A DNA stretch of 64,000 nt from Nocardia flavorosea NBRC 108225 (GTDB lineage Bacteria > Actinomycetota > Actinomycetes > Mycobacteriales > Mycobacteriaceae). The position numbers and the translations under genes are program-made. The stretch is taken from positions 248,001 through 312,000 of the forward strand of contig NZ_BDCG01000013.1 in assembly GCF_001613385.1 (NCBI RefSeq). Direction: 5' to 3'. Shown piece by piece: positions 42,401 through 51,240 of the stretch. Position 1 is the stretch's first letter. Every line of letters starts with the position of its first letter. A model generated the notes under the pieces. That model was not told where the DNA came from and searched no databases. It was given only the letters and a program-made list of their open reading frames with translations.

Positions 42401-45373
42401 CGACAACGAGGTGCCGCCACGGTCGAAGAAGTTGTCCCGGGCCCCGATCGGTTCCGTGGTCTCCAGTACCTCGGCGAATACCCGCGCGACTCGTTCCTCG
42501 GCCGCGCCTGCCGGGGCGCGGAACTCGGCACGGCCGAACACCGGTGCAGGTAGTCGCCTGTTGTCCAGTTTGCCGTTGGCGGTCAACGGCAGAGTGTCGA
42601 GTATTTCGTACGCGGTCGGACGTAGGTATGCGGGTAGCTCGCGGGCGAGCCGGGCGCGCACCGTCGCACGTTCGATCCGGGCTCCGCGTTCCGGTACCAG
42701 GTAGGCGACCAGGTGAGTGCCGGTATGGGGATCGGTGTGGGCGATCACCGCGGCGCGGGCGATACCGGGGAGCGCGGTCAGCGCGGTCTCGATCTCCCCG
42801 GGCTCGATCCGGTGTCCGCGCACCTTCACCTGGAAATCGCTGCGACCGTGATAAACCAACCGTGGTTCGGGATCCTCGACGAGCGTCACCAGATCGCCGG
42901 TCCGGTAGAGCCGGCCGCCCGGACCGAACGGATCGGCGACGAATCGGCTCGCGGTGAGCCCGGGGCGGCGGTGGTAGCCGCGGGCCAGCGCTGGGCCTCC
43001 TATATACAGTTCGCCGAGTACCCCCGGGGGAACCGGTCGCAACGCACTGTCGAGGACCAGCGCGTGGAAGCCGCGCAGCGGCGCACCGATGGTGACCGGG
43101 CGACCCTCCTCGAGTTCACCGAGCGTGGCGATATCGGTGGCCTCGGTGGGCCCGTAACCGTTGCGGAGACACCGGCCCGGCGCCCAGGCATCGACGAGAT
43201 CGGATCGGATGGCCTCGCCGCCCACCGCCAGCGCGCGTAGCTCGGGCACCGTCGCGGGGTCGAGGGTGGCGAGTACAGCCGGGGTGATGATGGCCATGGT
43301 CACCCGGGTCCGGCGAATGAGTTCGGCCAGTTCGGATCCCGCGACGACGTAGCGCGGTGCGATCACCATCGTGGTGGCGCCTGCCAGCGCGCACAGCTGC
43401 TCTCCCACCGCCATATCGAAACCGGGCGAGGCGTGATGCAGGGTTACCGAGCCGGGGTGCAGACCGAAGCGTTCGCGTCGTTCGGCGGCCAGGTTGGCCA
43501 GTCCGCCGTGGGTGACCATTACTCCCTTGGGGCGACCGGTGGACCCGGACGTGTAGACGAGATACGCCGGGTGCGCAGCGGAAAGCGCGGCGCCGCGCTC
43601 GGCATCGGTCACCGGGCCCGGATCGGCGGCCGGCGGTGCGTCGAGCAGATCATCGACGAGAATCCGGCTCATTTCGGCCGGCAGGCGGTCGCCGTGCTCG
43701 GCGGTGGTCAGCGCGAGCTGCGCACCACAGTCGGTGAGCAGGTAGTCGATCCGGTCGGCCGGGTACCCCGGGTCGATCGGCACGAACGCGGCGCCGGCCT
43801 TGGCCACCGCCCACACCGCGGCGACCGATTCGGCCGACCGATCAAGCATGGTCACCACCAGTCGCTCCGGCCCGGCACCGGCCGCTATGAGGGCACGGGC
43901 CAGCCGGTTGGTCCGGCGGTCGAATTCCCGATAGCTCCAGCGCCGTTCACCGTGCACCACTGCGGTGCCGTCCGGATTGCGCCGGACGGCGGACGCTATC
44001 AGCGCGGCCAACGGCTCGGCCGGCCCCGCCGACGGTCCGCGCCACGGCACCAGCGTCCGGCGTTCCCGCTCGTCGAGCAGATCGAAACCGCCGACTGTGG
44101 CGGCTGCGTCGCCGGTGAGATGATCCAGCAACCGCAAGAACCTTGCACCGTGTGCGGCCAGTTCGTCGCGGGTGTAGCGATTCGGGTTCGCCTCGAATTC
44201 CACCCGCAGGCCATTCGCCGATCCGGGGTAGACATTGAACGCCATATCCGGGACCGGTCCCGTCCCGAGCAGGTGCAGAACGCCGTGGGCCGCGCCGAGC
44301 TCGACCGCGGAGTGGAAGTTCATGATGTTCACCGCCGGGCCGAAGTCGTGACCGGTGTGCCGGTTTCCCGCCGGGAGGTCGCGGGAAATATCCTCCCCGC
44401 GGTAGCGCTGGTGGCGGAGGGCCCCGCTCATTTCCTCCCGGACCACACCGACCAGATCGGCGAGACAGGCTGAATCGGAAATCGGGAGACGCAGCGGGAC
44501 GACATTGCTGACCAGCCCGGCGGTACGGCGCAATGCCGCGGTGGTGCGCGCGGCAACCGGCAAACTCAGCGATACTTCCACCGCTCCCGTCAGCCGAGCG
44601 AGGTAGGCACCGAATACGGCGACCAGAACCGTGGCCGCTCCGGCCCCACTGACAGCCTTCTCCGATGCCGTGGTGCGCGCCGCTTCCAGGTCCGCGCCGA
44701 CCACGATCGCATACGGAGCGAGGTCGCCCGGGCGGGTGGCCGGGGAAACCGGCTCGGGTAGCCCGGCCGCGCGCGCAGCCCAGTACCGGCGGTCCTTCTC
44801 GTAACGCGTGGACGCACGGTAGGCCCGGTCTGCCTCCACGAGCACCTCGGGTGTGCCGGGTTCCAGCTCCGGGAGTTCGGCACGCACGCGCATCAGCTCG
44901 TACAGTTCGGCGGACCGGCGGGCCAGCATCATCGCGCCGTAACCGTCGAGCAGGAGGTGATGGGCCCGGGTATAGATGAGATGCCGCTCCGGCGCGAGCC
45001 GAAGCACGGCAGACTGCAGCGGCGGGTCGACCGTGACATCCATCGGTGTGTGCTGGTGCGCACGCATCCATTCCATCGCCGCGGCGCGCGGATCGGACTC
45101 GGCACTCAGATCGTGGACATCCAGCTCGTCGTATTGGTCGAACGCGGGCCACTGCCACGGTGTCCCGTCACCGTCGGCACCGAACCGCAGATAGACACCG
45201 AGTTCCCGAGCGGCACGGCGCCCGGCCGCCGCGTATACCGCACAATCGAGGGGGCCGGTTACATCGACATACTGGGCGATGGCGAACGGGATGTCGGAGT
45301 GTAGCTGCTGAGCGAACCATATCTCACGCTGCGCCGTGGTCAGTGGTGACAAACTGCTCGGGTTCGTGTGCAT
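39458..45373 (-). CDS. Nonribosomal peptide synthetase, C-A-T-C-T-R, with reductive release
   Basis: The 1971-residue enzyme has these domains. C1 (about 1-430) has HHLLLDG at 138-144. The A domain (about 440-940) has VYTSGSTGRPKG near 602 and GYGPTEATD. T1 has FFDRGGTSLSA near 980. C2 (about 1040-1460) has HHIAADGWS near 1168. T2 has FFGLGGTSLLV near 1520. A terminal thioester reductase starts LLTGATGFLG near 1600. There is no second A domain, so T2 must be loaded in trans or by the single A domain. Aligning to GrsA by eye gives pocket residues D-M-G-I-A-G-G-D-I-K, which I cannot assign. C1 at the N-terminus suggests an acyl or aryl starter. The R domain would release an aldehyde or alcohol. 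An iron box lies upstream; no MbtH gene is seen. Confidence 0.92.
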   Translation of the reverse strand: MHTNPSSLSPLTTAQREIWFAQQLHSDIPFAIAQYVDVTGPLDCAVYAAAGRRAARELGVYLRFGADGDGTPWQWPAFDQYDELDVHDLSAESDPRAAAMEWMRAHQHTPMDVTVDPPLQSAVLRLAPERHLIYTRAHHLLLDGYGAMMLARRSAELYELMRVRAELPELEPGTPEVLVEADRAYRASTRYEKDRRYWAARAAGLPEPVSPATRPGDLAPYAIVVGADLEAARTTASEKAVSGAGAATVLVAVFGAYLARLTGAVEVSLSLPVAARTTAALRRTAGLVSNVVPLRLPISDSACLADLVGVVREEMSGALRHQRYRGEDISRDLPAGNRHTGHDFGPAVNIMNFHSAVELGAAHGVLHLLGTGPVPDMAFNVYPGSANGLRVEFEANPNRYTRDELAAHGARFLRLLDHLTGDAAATVGGFDLLDERERRTLVPWRGPSAGPAEPLAALIASAVRRNPDGTAVVHGERRWSYREFDRRTNRLARALIAAGAGPERLVVTMLDRSAESVAAVWAVAKAGAAFVPIDPGYPADRIDYLLTDCGAQLALTTAEHGDRLPAEMSRILVDDLLDAPPAADPGPVTDAERGAALSAAHPAYLVYTSGSTGRPKGVMVTHGGLANLAAERRERFGLHPGSVTLHHASPGFDMAVGEQLCALAGATTMVIAPRYVVAGSELAELIRRTRVTMAIITPAVLATLDPATVPELRALAVGGEAIRSDLVDAWAPGRCLRNGYGPTEATDIATLGELEEGRPVTIGAPLRGFHALVLDSALRPVPPGVLGELYIGGPALARGYHRRPGLTASRFVADPFGPGGRLYRTGDLVTLVEDPEPRLVYHGRSDFQVKVRGHRIEPGEIETALTALPGIARAAVIAHTDPHTGTHLVAYLVPERGARIERATVRARLARELPAYLRPTAYEILDTLPLTANGKLDNRRLPAPVFGRAEFRAPAGAAEERVARVFAEVLETTEPIGARDNFFDRGGTSLSAGRVAARLGVPMRTLFDSPTVAELAAALRNRHPAPAPELVAESRPDPVPPAPAQLRLWLLNQLLPDSAAYHLPVAVRLTGRLDLRALGTAVRGVLDRHEILRTVYPEHGAAAYQRVLPTDDALAAADLSPREVSGDADLNAAVDELVYRPFDLAIDLPVRVRLFRVGGDGHVLVLVAHHIAADGWSLGPLTGDLMAAYVAALSGVEPGWAPLPVRYTDYSRWHHALLGDRTDPDSRASRQLEYWRTVLAGVPDSLPLPTRAGGPEEPSGVGATVEVTSIETDRTLGDSTAFMVSLAAYAVLLHRFSGCTDMVIGTPVAGRGHPALDRMVGMFVNTVPLRIRIDPDASFRDLVAAIRGIALDAFEHADMPFDRIADAVDAPRLDGGHPLLRTVFSYENLPAPPPLALDGLSVEVLELPQRTTQFDLTVTVHENPSRAVFRYDTAVFDEVAVTAFADGYLALLVAANADPDCRVGELVQIIDAPEARIARPATRTITAAVSYQESAMTPREQAIAAVFAEVLGVSSVGPTDDFFGLGGTSLLVFTLRTALREHLGLEVDPRTLFTAATVRALASAADDDDPEAFAQQLIEDARLDPDFVVHRVTPADSEGPMLLTGATGFLGTHLLRAVLDSGTRTVYCLVRATTPEDGLTRLRTAMSAFDLAHDDLPDRVIAVPGDLARPRLGLDEETFTGLAQRLAVIVHNGALVNHVASYRQLRAANIGGTREVLRLATAQRTIPVHLVSTLDAVLGRDRSGLVTERNAITAAEVGRHGYVATKWVAEQLVLRAGERGLPVAVYRPGLVTGSARTGAVAADDALWTLVRAAALIGVAPDPGAAVVSLAPVDYVAAALAALIGRAPACGERYHLVNTEPTPVRELLAGLVRLGYPVRIGTPEEAQRVLGERLAASAEPVGDLGRAALLVGTYADLDVPGVGDLVLDDSRAREGLAGTGITCPVVDTALIDRYLQWFQGTGLLAPAPSTVR

Positions 45374-45403
45374 GGTGCATCCTCGATCACTCTGCCATGG
45401 CAG

Positions 45404-45422
45404 ATAGGTAAGCCTGCCCTAT
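45404..45422. promoter_or_regulatory. IdeR/DtxR-type iron box upstream of the NRPS
   Basis: ATAGGTAAGCCTGCCCTAT fits the degenerate 19-bp iron box TWAGGTWAGSCTWACCTWA at 15 of 19 positions by my count, including the AGGTAAGCCT half. It ends 31 bp upstream of the NRPS start. IdeR binds such boxes when iron is plentiful and represses siderophore genes. Confidence 0.65.
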
Positions 45423-45639
45423 CCAAGCACAGTCCTGTCTGTACGTCACGCTGCTGTTCCTGCTCTGGGGCGAGTGGACGAACTGGTGTGCCTCCCGCAG
45501 GCTCACTGGCACCGCCACAGGCGGCTCCGAAGCCGTCCCCGTTCTCGGCTTTCGGAACGGCGGTGACCACGCCGATGCCATGAACCGCTGGCGCGTCCGA
45601 GCCTGCCTGCGATCCCGTGGTCCGGCCACATCCGGGAGC

Positions 45640-45995
45640 ACGCGCGTCCTGTCGGGCGGAGCCTGTGCGGTCCACGCTCCGAGGCCGCGCTCATGGCCGA
45701 TTACGCCATCAGCCGGGGGTATCACGGCGCACTGGTGCTCGAGGAGCAGAGCAGCAGCACATGGCAGAACATCGCCTTCGCGATTCCCTACCTGGAGGGT
45801 GCGGATCGGATCAAAATCGTCTCACTGCCCGTGCACGCCGAGAAGGCCCGCCGTTATCTGGCGCAGCAACGCCCGGATCTGGCCCAGCGCCTGACGCGAG
45901 GTGCGGACTATCGGTTCGCGGAATGGATGCCACTGAAGCCGTTGGTAACGCTCTATATCCTCACGAAGCATCGCCGCACCCAACACATGCGTTGA
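45640..45995 (+). pseudogene. Remnant of a YdcF/SanA-type (DUF218) protein
   Basis: From 45693 the frame reads MADYAISRGYHGALVLEEQS, STWQNIAFAIP and RIKIVSLPVHAEKARRYL, the C-terminal half of DUF218 proteins, which act in envelope biogenesis. Just upstream VLSGGA and GPRSEAAL, normally one block, are in different frames, so there is a frameshift near 45660-45670. The N-terminal part is missing. I read it as inactive. Confidence 0.6.
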
Positions 45996-46121
45996 AAGTT
46001 GTTGGTAGGCAGCACTTTACGAGACCGGCCAGAAATCCACCCGGCGGCGATTCCCTGCGCGCCGGCGAGGGCCGTGCCACACTCGAGGGGTCCGACCGTT
46101 ACGTGACGAGAAGGTCAATGT

Positions 46122-46551
46122 ATGCGTAAATCCATCCGGCTGTTCAGCTCCACCGCGATACTCGGTACCGCCGCCCTGGCAACGGCACTCGCGGCGCCGG
46201 GGGCCGGCGCGGAGGTCACCGAGGTGAGAGTTGCCGCCGGACCGGAAGGCCTGCGGGTCGTTGCACCTACACGGTGACCGCCGCGGTCGACGCACCGCCG
46301 TCCGAGGCGGGCGAGGTCACGATCATCAACAGTCGCGGCGGAGTACCCGGCGGCGGTGCCCGCCTCGGCCACGCCACGTATCACCCCGAGAACGGAACGG
46401 CCACGTTCGCCTGGACACCCGAGCACACGGGACGTCAGAACATCACCGCACAGCAGTTCACCCCGGGCCGGTACACCTCCGCGAAATATATCGAGGTAGA
46501 TGTGACGGGATACGGTGTCGGCACCGGAAGTTCCTGCCTACCGCTCCCCTG
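46122..46551 (+). pseudogene. Secreted protein gene split by a one-base frameshift
   Basis: ATG at 46122 opens a signal peptide: RKSIRLFSSTAIL, an Ala-rich core and cleavage near GAGAEV. The frame ends at 46277, but the adjoining frame continues with CTYTVTAAVDAPPSEAGEVT and TATFAWTPEHTG to 46551. Adding one G near 46260 would restore LRVGCTYTV, a natural join with a cysteine that could pair with the one near the C-terminus. The mature product would look like a small beta-sandwich, exported protein of unknown function. Either a recent mutation or a sequencing error. Confidence 0.65.
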
Positions 46552-46613
46552 ACCCCGAGCGGACCGACCGTACGCAGCGAGGCCGGTCTGCGCCGGGCGA
46601 AGTGATCGACCGG

Positions 46614-47315
46614 TCAGAACTCGAAAGCCGTTCCGTATCCGGTGGTTTGGGCTGCCCCACCCGGGGTTCGGGCGTCGACGGTGACGAAGGGCATGGCCGA
46701 GGCCGGGGAGAGGCATCCGTCGACATTCAAGGGGGTGCCGGCATGGGCGAAGGTGTAGGGGAAGGTCGTCTCCGGCGTCAGATCGGTTTCGCCGACCACC
46801 ACCGGCGCCACCGTCCCCGGCGCCAGATTCACCCCCACTTCGCCGGCGAGTGCCGATTCGACTCCGACACTGGGCTCCACGCCGACCAGCGGCGCGATCG
46901 TGACGACCGGTGCGGCGCCCTCCTCGAACGTGGTGGCGACCTCGAGTTCCGTATACGGCGCGATCGACGCGCCGCCACCGGCTTCCGGAGCGATCGCGAT
47001 GGAGAGACCGTCGGAGACGTCCACCGCGCAACCGACCAGATACCCCACCACGATCCGGCCACCCTGCAACGCCGGCGCGCCGTCGAGCGCAACCGAGAAG
47101 TGCCCGGACACCTTCGTCGCATGACTGAACGGCACACCTGCCGCGATATCGCCGGCCGGCACCGAATTCGTCGAATCCACCGAGGCGATCAGACGTATCC
47201 CGGCGACACCGACCTGGCCGGGCGCGGCACGGGCGTCGGTTCCGAGGACGGCGGCGGCCACGGCCACGGCCACTACGGTGACCACCGCAGCGGTACAGGA
47301 ATGCTTGCGGTTCAT
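46614..47315 (-). CDS. MspA-family porin
   Basis: Outer (mycolate) membrane channel. The 233-residue protein has a signal peptide with cleavage near ARAAPGQ. The mature chain shows VPFSHATKVSGHFSVALDG, GYLVGCAVDVSDGLSI, and GCLSPASAMPFVTV near the end, which fit the MspA pattern of beta strands and conserved late cysteine region. Start ATG with GGAG upstream. Its presence implies a mycolic-acid envelope. Channel selectivity cannot be read from sequence. Confidence 0.85.
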   Translation of the reverse strand: MNRKHSCTAAVVTVVAVAVAAAVLGTDARAAPGQVGVAGIRLIASVDSTNSVPAGDIAAGVPFSHATKVSGHFSVALDGAPALQGGRIVVGYLVGCAVDVSDGLSIAIAPEAGGGASIAPYTELEVATTFEEGAAPVVTIAPLVGVEPSVGVESALAGEVGVNLAPGTVAPVVVGETDLTPETTFPYTFAHAGTPLNVDGCLSPASAMPFVTVDARTPGGAAQTTGYGTAFEF

Positions 47316-47595
47316 CGCGCTCCAATCGAGGAGGTATCGAAGCGGAACTTGACAAACGAATCGGCATCAGCGAGCCGAGCCCGGGAGGCAGCGGTGCGGT
47401 ACCTCCACCTGCACTTCGGCCTCGGCATCGGAATGCCGGCCGATCTCGGGTCTCGCTCATGCCCGGAATGCCGCGCACCCGGGCAACACTGCCCGGCGTG
47501 TGCAGACCGGAAGAATACCGGCTGTGCAGCCCGGCGAGCCGGGTCGCTCCGGCGCGTCGCCGACAAATCCCGGACTGCCGGCGGCCGGCGCCGTG

Positions 47596-48609
47596 TCATC
47601 CGGCGCCGAGTGCGTCCAGGATCATCGGGCGTGCGGTGGCGATCGCCCGATCCCAGTAGGGCCAGGTGTGGGTGCCGTTGCCGATATCGACACGAGCCGC
47701 GATACCCAGGGACGCGACCCGGTCGCCGAAGATCCGGGCGGCGGTCATGGCCATCGCCTCCAGCCCCATAGCGTTCACGGTGTTCCCGGCCCCGTACGGC
47801 ACATCGGGAAGCCCGGGCACACCGTTGCCCGCCGAAATGTACATCGGCAGGCCACGCAGCAGTTCGGCCTGGACGGTCGGATCGTGACGGGTCCAGGCGG
47901 GATCACCGGCTGGTCCCCACATATCGTCCACGTTGAACCGGCCCTCGTCCCACATCGCGGCGCGCACCGCCTCGTTCCACATCGGGAAAGTGGGATTGAC
48001 GAAACCGGAGAACGAACCGGCGAACCGGAACTGGTCGCGATGGTGCGCGGCCAGCGTCAGCGCCGCCCCACCGCCCATGGAGGCGCCCACGATGGCGTTG
48101 TCGGTGCGCGATACTCCGTAGCGGGCCAGGAAAGCGGGGAGTTCCTCGGTGAGAAAAGTTTCCCATTTGTACGTGGTGGCCTGGCCGTTTGTGCTGCTCG
48201 GCCGGTACCAGTCGGCATAGAAACTGGAATGCCCGCCGACCGGGAAGACCAGCGTGATGTCGTCGCCGGCGAAGTGTCGCAGGACATCGGTATCGCTGAC
48301 CCACTGACTGTGATCGCGCGGTGCCCGCAGGCCGTCCAGCACATAGAGCGCCGACCCACCACCGCGTGCCGCCCACTGCACCTGCACCTCGATCGGCCCC
48401 ATACCGGACGGCACCATAAGTTCCTGGTACTCACCGGCCGGAGCCCGCAGCACCGGAGTGCCGAGCGGCGCCGCAGCAGCCACGACCGCACCGGACCAGA
48501 TGATGAGCAGGACCAGCACACCTGCCGCACCTGCCTTCCGCAGTATCCACCGCCTGAGACGCTTGTCCGAACGCACCCTTGAACCCCGCAACCGATCGCG
48601 CGAAACCAT
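47596..48609 (-). CDS. Antigen 85-like mycolyltransferase/esterase
   Basis: The 337-residue exported alpha/beta-hydrolase has a basic N-terminus followed by a signal/anchor helix at about residues 29-48. The Ag85-type blocks are QVQWAARGGGSALYVLDGLR, LVFPVGGHSSFYADWY, and the nucleophile GASMGGGAALTLA, followed by GSFSGFVNPTFP. The late histidine is in GTHTWPYW. These enzymes transfer mycolic acids to trehalose or arabinogalactan outside the cell. The order next to an MspA porin fits envelope biogenesis. A non-mycolyl esterase activity is possible. Confidence 0.87.
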   Translation of the reverse strand: MVSRDRLRGSRVRSDKRLRRWILRKAGAAGVLVLLIIWSGAVVAAAAPLGTPVLRAPAGEYQELMVPSGMGPIEVQVQWAARGGGSALYVLDGLRAPRDHSQWVSDTDVLRHFAGDDITLVFPVGGHSSFYADWYRPSSTNGQATTYKWETFLTEELPAFLARYGVSRTDNAIVGASMGGGAALTLAAHHRDQFRFAGSFSGFVNPTFPMWNEAVRAAMWDEGRFNVDDMWGPAGDPAWTRHDPTVQAELLRGLPMYISAGNGVPGLPDVPYGAGNTVNAMGLEAMAMTAARIFGDRVASLGIAARVDIGNGTHTWPYWDRAIATARPMILDALGAG

Positions 48610-48791
48610 TTACGAGCACGCTACCCAAGCATCCGCGAATCCGCCCGCGTGCACCGGCCACTCGAAGACTCGGCGGGTAATGCGCTCGGCCACCCGGCCG
48701 GCACGAGGCACCCATTTCACACCTCGAGCGGGTCGCCGGAATTTACGTTTCCTTGGGATGCCGGTTCACTCACCGGGAGAAATAATTACGA

Positions 48792-48840
48792 GTCGATACT
48801 TCTCCCGAGCCGCATACGCCGGGTCGGGAGAAGTATCGAC
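48792..48840. repeat. Perfect 17-bp inverted repeat upstream of the P450/Rieske operon
   Basis: GTCGATACTTCTCCCGA and its exact reverse complement flank a 15-bp spacer. It lies in the divergent gap between the mycolyltransferase-like gene (minus) and the CYP51-like gene (plus), ending 78 bp before the latter. It cannot be a terminator for either gene by position. It is probably an operator for an unseen regulator, or a leader hairpin. Confidence 0.7.
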
Positions 48841-48918
48841 ACAGTGAATCAGCTCGATCGACATTGCGGGTACCTACCGGCGTCCGCCCGATCGGGCTTC
48901 GAGTAATAGGACGATCAC

Positions 48919-50316
48919 ATGACTGTGACGCAAGAGGTTTCGGAGTCCGCTCCCCCAGAACTCGGTGGCGGACTCCCCGTCCTGGGACATGTGGTTCCAT
49001 TCTCCCGTGACCCGGTGAAGTTTCTTGTCGGAGCGCAACAAGAACTGGGTGACATTTTCTCCTTCCGCGTGCTGGGCCGGAAATTCACGGTCGTCTGCGG
49101 ACCGAAGGCGAGCGACGCCGTATTCCGCGCCTCCGACCACACCATGGGGCGCAAGCGCGCGTACCGGTCGATGACGCCGGTATTCGGAAAGGGCGTCCTG
49201 TTCGATCTTCCGCCGGAACAGTTCAAAGAGCATGTCGGCTTCCTGCAGCCCGCATTGGCGGCCAAGTCGGTATCCGGTTATCGTGCGGCGATGCTCGACG
49301 AGGTCGAGCACTACGTCGCGGGGTGGGACACCGAGGGAACTGTCGACCTCGTCGATGTGATGAGCGAGCTCTCGATCTTCGTGGCCACGAGATGCATGAT
49401 CGGTCCGGTCTTCCGCCGCCGGGTGGGGCCCCGTCTGGCGCCATTGTTCGACGATCTCAAGGCAGCTGGCCGCCTGGGATGGCTGGTCGGCGAGAATCTT
49501 CCGCTGCCCGCATTCCGCCGGCGGGACCGCGCGAGGACAACACTGATCGAACTGATCACCGAGGAGATCCGCGCCGCACGGGCGAACGGCAGCACTGCCG
49601 ATCCACTCGTCGACCATCTGCTGAAGTCCCGGTATTCCGACGGGCGTGGTCTCACCGATGATGTGATGGCGTCACTGCTATTGGCGGTCGTGGTCGCGGG
49701 AGAACACAACACCGCCGCGGTGGCTGCCTGGACGGGAGTGCTTCTGCTGCAAGACCCGAGCCGTGCCACACGGGTCGCAGCGGAGCAGGCGCGGTTCTCG
49801 GCTCCCACCGACGACATCCGCGCCCTCGGCGAACTGCGCAGATGCGTCACCGAGGCCGGCCGGATGCATCCACCGACAACGCTGTTGCTCAGAGATGCCG
49901 ACGAGGACTTCCTCTACAACGGCTACCGAATCGCTCGCGGCAGCACGGTGATGCTGTCCCCGGCGGCCTCCCAGCGTCTCGTGCATGTATTCCCTGATCC
50001 CCACCGATACGACCCCGATCGTTTTCCCGACGGCCCGCACAACGCCAATCCGAACCCCTTGCTCACCTTCGGCGGAGGTGGACATCGCTGTACCGGGATG
50101 AACTTCGCCTATCAAGAAATCATGATTATGTGGAATGTCCTGTTCCGGCATTTCGAATTGGAATTGGTGGACAGCGATATCCGCCCGGACTACAACGCAA
50201 CCACGGCAATACCCATCAAACCCTGCCGCGTCCGGTACCGGCGCCGTACCCCGGTACCGGGTGGCGAATCCGCCCGGACATCGGCGGAAACGTCGACGCC
50301 GAAGTCCGAATCATGA
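48919..50316 (+). CDS. Cytochrome P450, CYP51-like
   Basis: The 465-residue monooxygenase opens LGGGLPVLGHVVPFSRDP and has the CYP51-type B-helix region YRSMTPVFGKGVLFD. The I helix is VVVAGEHNTAA, EXXR is EAGR, and the haem loop is TFGGGGHRCTGMNFA. It resembles sterol 14-alpha-demethylases and their bacterial relatives. The tail beyond the family end is Ser/Thr-rich. It is the first gene of a five-gene run; the SDR start overlaps its stop by 4 bp. A sterol or triterpenoid substrate is likely but not proven. Confidence 0.87.
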   Translation: MTVTQEVSESAPPELGGGLPVLGHVVPFSRDPVKFLVGAQQELGDIFSFRVLGRKFTVVCGPKASDAVFRASDHTMGRKRAYRSMTPVFGKGVLFDLPPEQFKEHVGFLQPALAAKSVSGYRAAMLDEVEHYVAGWDTEGTVDLVDVMSELSIFVATRCMIGPVFRRRVGPRLAPLFDDLKAAGRLGWLVGENLPLPAFRRRDRARTTLIELITEEIRAARANGSTADPLVDHLLKSRYSDGRGLTDDVMASLLLAVVVAGEHNTAAVAAWTGVLLLQDPSRATRVAAEQARFSAPTDDIRALGELRRCVTEAGRMHPPTTLLLRDADEDFLYNGYRIARGSTVMLSPAASQRLVHVFPDPHRYDPDRFPDGPHNANPNPLLTFGGGGHRCTGMNFAYQEIMIMWNVLFRHFELELVDSDIRPDYNATTAIPIKPCRVRYRRRTPVPGGESARTSAETSTPKSES

Positions 50317-51206
50317 GCGGCAACACCCACCACCCGAGCCCCGAGTCCGAATCGCTGGACGGCCGGGTGGCGGTGGTCACCGGCGCAACCAGCGGCATCG
50401 GAGCGGCCGCCGCGACCGGTCTGGCCGAACGGGGCGCGAACGTCGTACTGGTGGGGCGAGACACCGACCGGCTCGACGCCGTCGCGGCTGCGGTCGGCCC
50501 GTACTGTTCCCCCGGCAACGACTGCGCGACCTACTTCGCCGACCTGACCGATCTCGGATCGGTGCGTGCGCTGGCGCGCCGGCTCGGGGCCGAGTACCCG
50601 AGGATCGATGTGCTCGCCAACAACGCGGGTGTAGCCGTCAAGCACAAAGAACGTACCGGAGACGGATTCGACCTGGTATTCCAGACGAACTACCTTGCCC
50701 ATTTTCTGCTGGCCCAGTTGTTGCGCCACAATTTGTCGGGCGGACGGATCATCACCACATCGTCCGTGGCACATTGGGCCGGCCGGTTCGATCCCGGCCG
50801 ACCGGACCGGCAGCGCCGGGTGGGCAGGTTGTTACCTCGGTACGGCTCCACCAAACGGATGAGCATGCTGTTCGCCGCCGAAGCAGCTCGGCGATGGCCG
50901 GATATTCTGTCGGTCTCGTTCCACCCAGGATTCGTCCGCACGCCGTTCATGCGCCACAGCGTTTCGGCTCGGTTGCTCATGGCCTGGCATCCGGCCGGCC
51001 GCTCCCCCGCCGAGGGCGCCGATACCCTCCTCTGGCTGGCCGGCCACGACCGTACGGCACTCGACAACGGTGGCTACTACTTCGACCGGCGCCGGGCACG
51101 GGCCCACCCGCAGGTCGGTGACGCGGCGACCGCCGAACGGTTGTGGCGATGGAGCCTCGACGCGATCGGTCTGCAACTCGGACAGGTGCCCGCCGATCTC
51201 GCTTGA
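50313..51206 (+). CDS. Short-chain dehydrogenase/reductase
   Basis: The 297-residue enzyme has the cofactor motif TGATSGIGAAAATGLA (about residues 24-39), the NNAGV strand, SSVAHW, and a catalytic YGSTK, a YxxxK-type motif. It resembles retinol-dehydrogenase/protochlorophyllide-reductase-like SDRs. The ATG overlaps the upstream P450 stop, so the two are coupled and may act in sequence: oxidation of a methyl or hydroxyl and then reduction or dehydrogenation of the product. Confidence 0.88.
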   Translation: MSGNTHHPSPESESLDGRVAVVTGATSGIGAAAATGLAERGANVVLVGRDTDRLDAVAAAVGPYCSPGNDCATYFADLTDLGSVRALARRLGAEYPRIDVLANNAGVAVKHKERTGDGFDLVFQTNYLAHFLLAQLLRHNLSGGRIITTSSVAHWAGRFDPGRPDRQRRVGRLLPRYGSTKRMSMLFAAEAARRWPDILSVSFHPGFVRTPFMRHSVSARLLMAWHPAGRSPAEGADTLLWLAGHDRTALDNGGYYFDRRRARAHPQVGDAATAERLWRWSLDAIGLQLGQVPADLA

Positions 51207-51240
51207 CCATCTGCCGATCCCGTACGCCCAGAAAGTGGCC

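Noticed and set aside
43433..44473. A long plus-strand frame inside the NRPS region
   Set aside because: Antisense to the adenylation and condensation domains; composition is of the shadow type.
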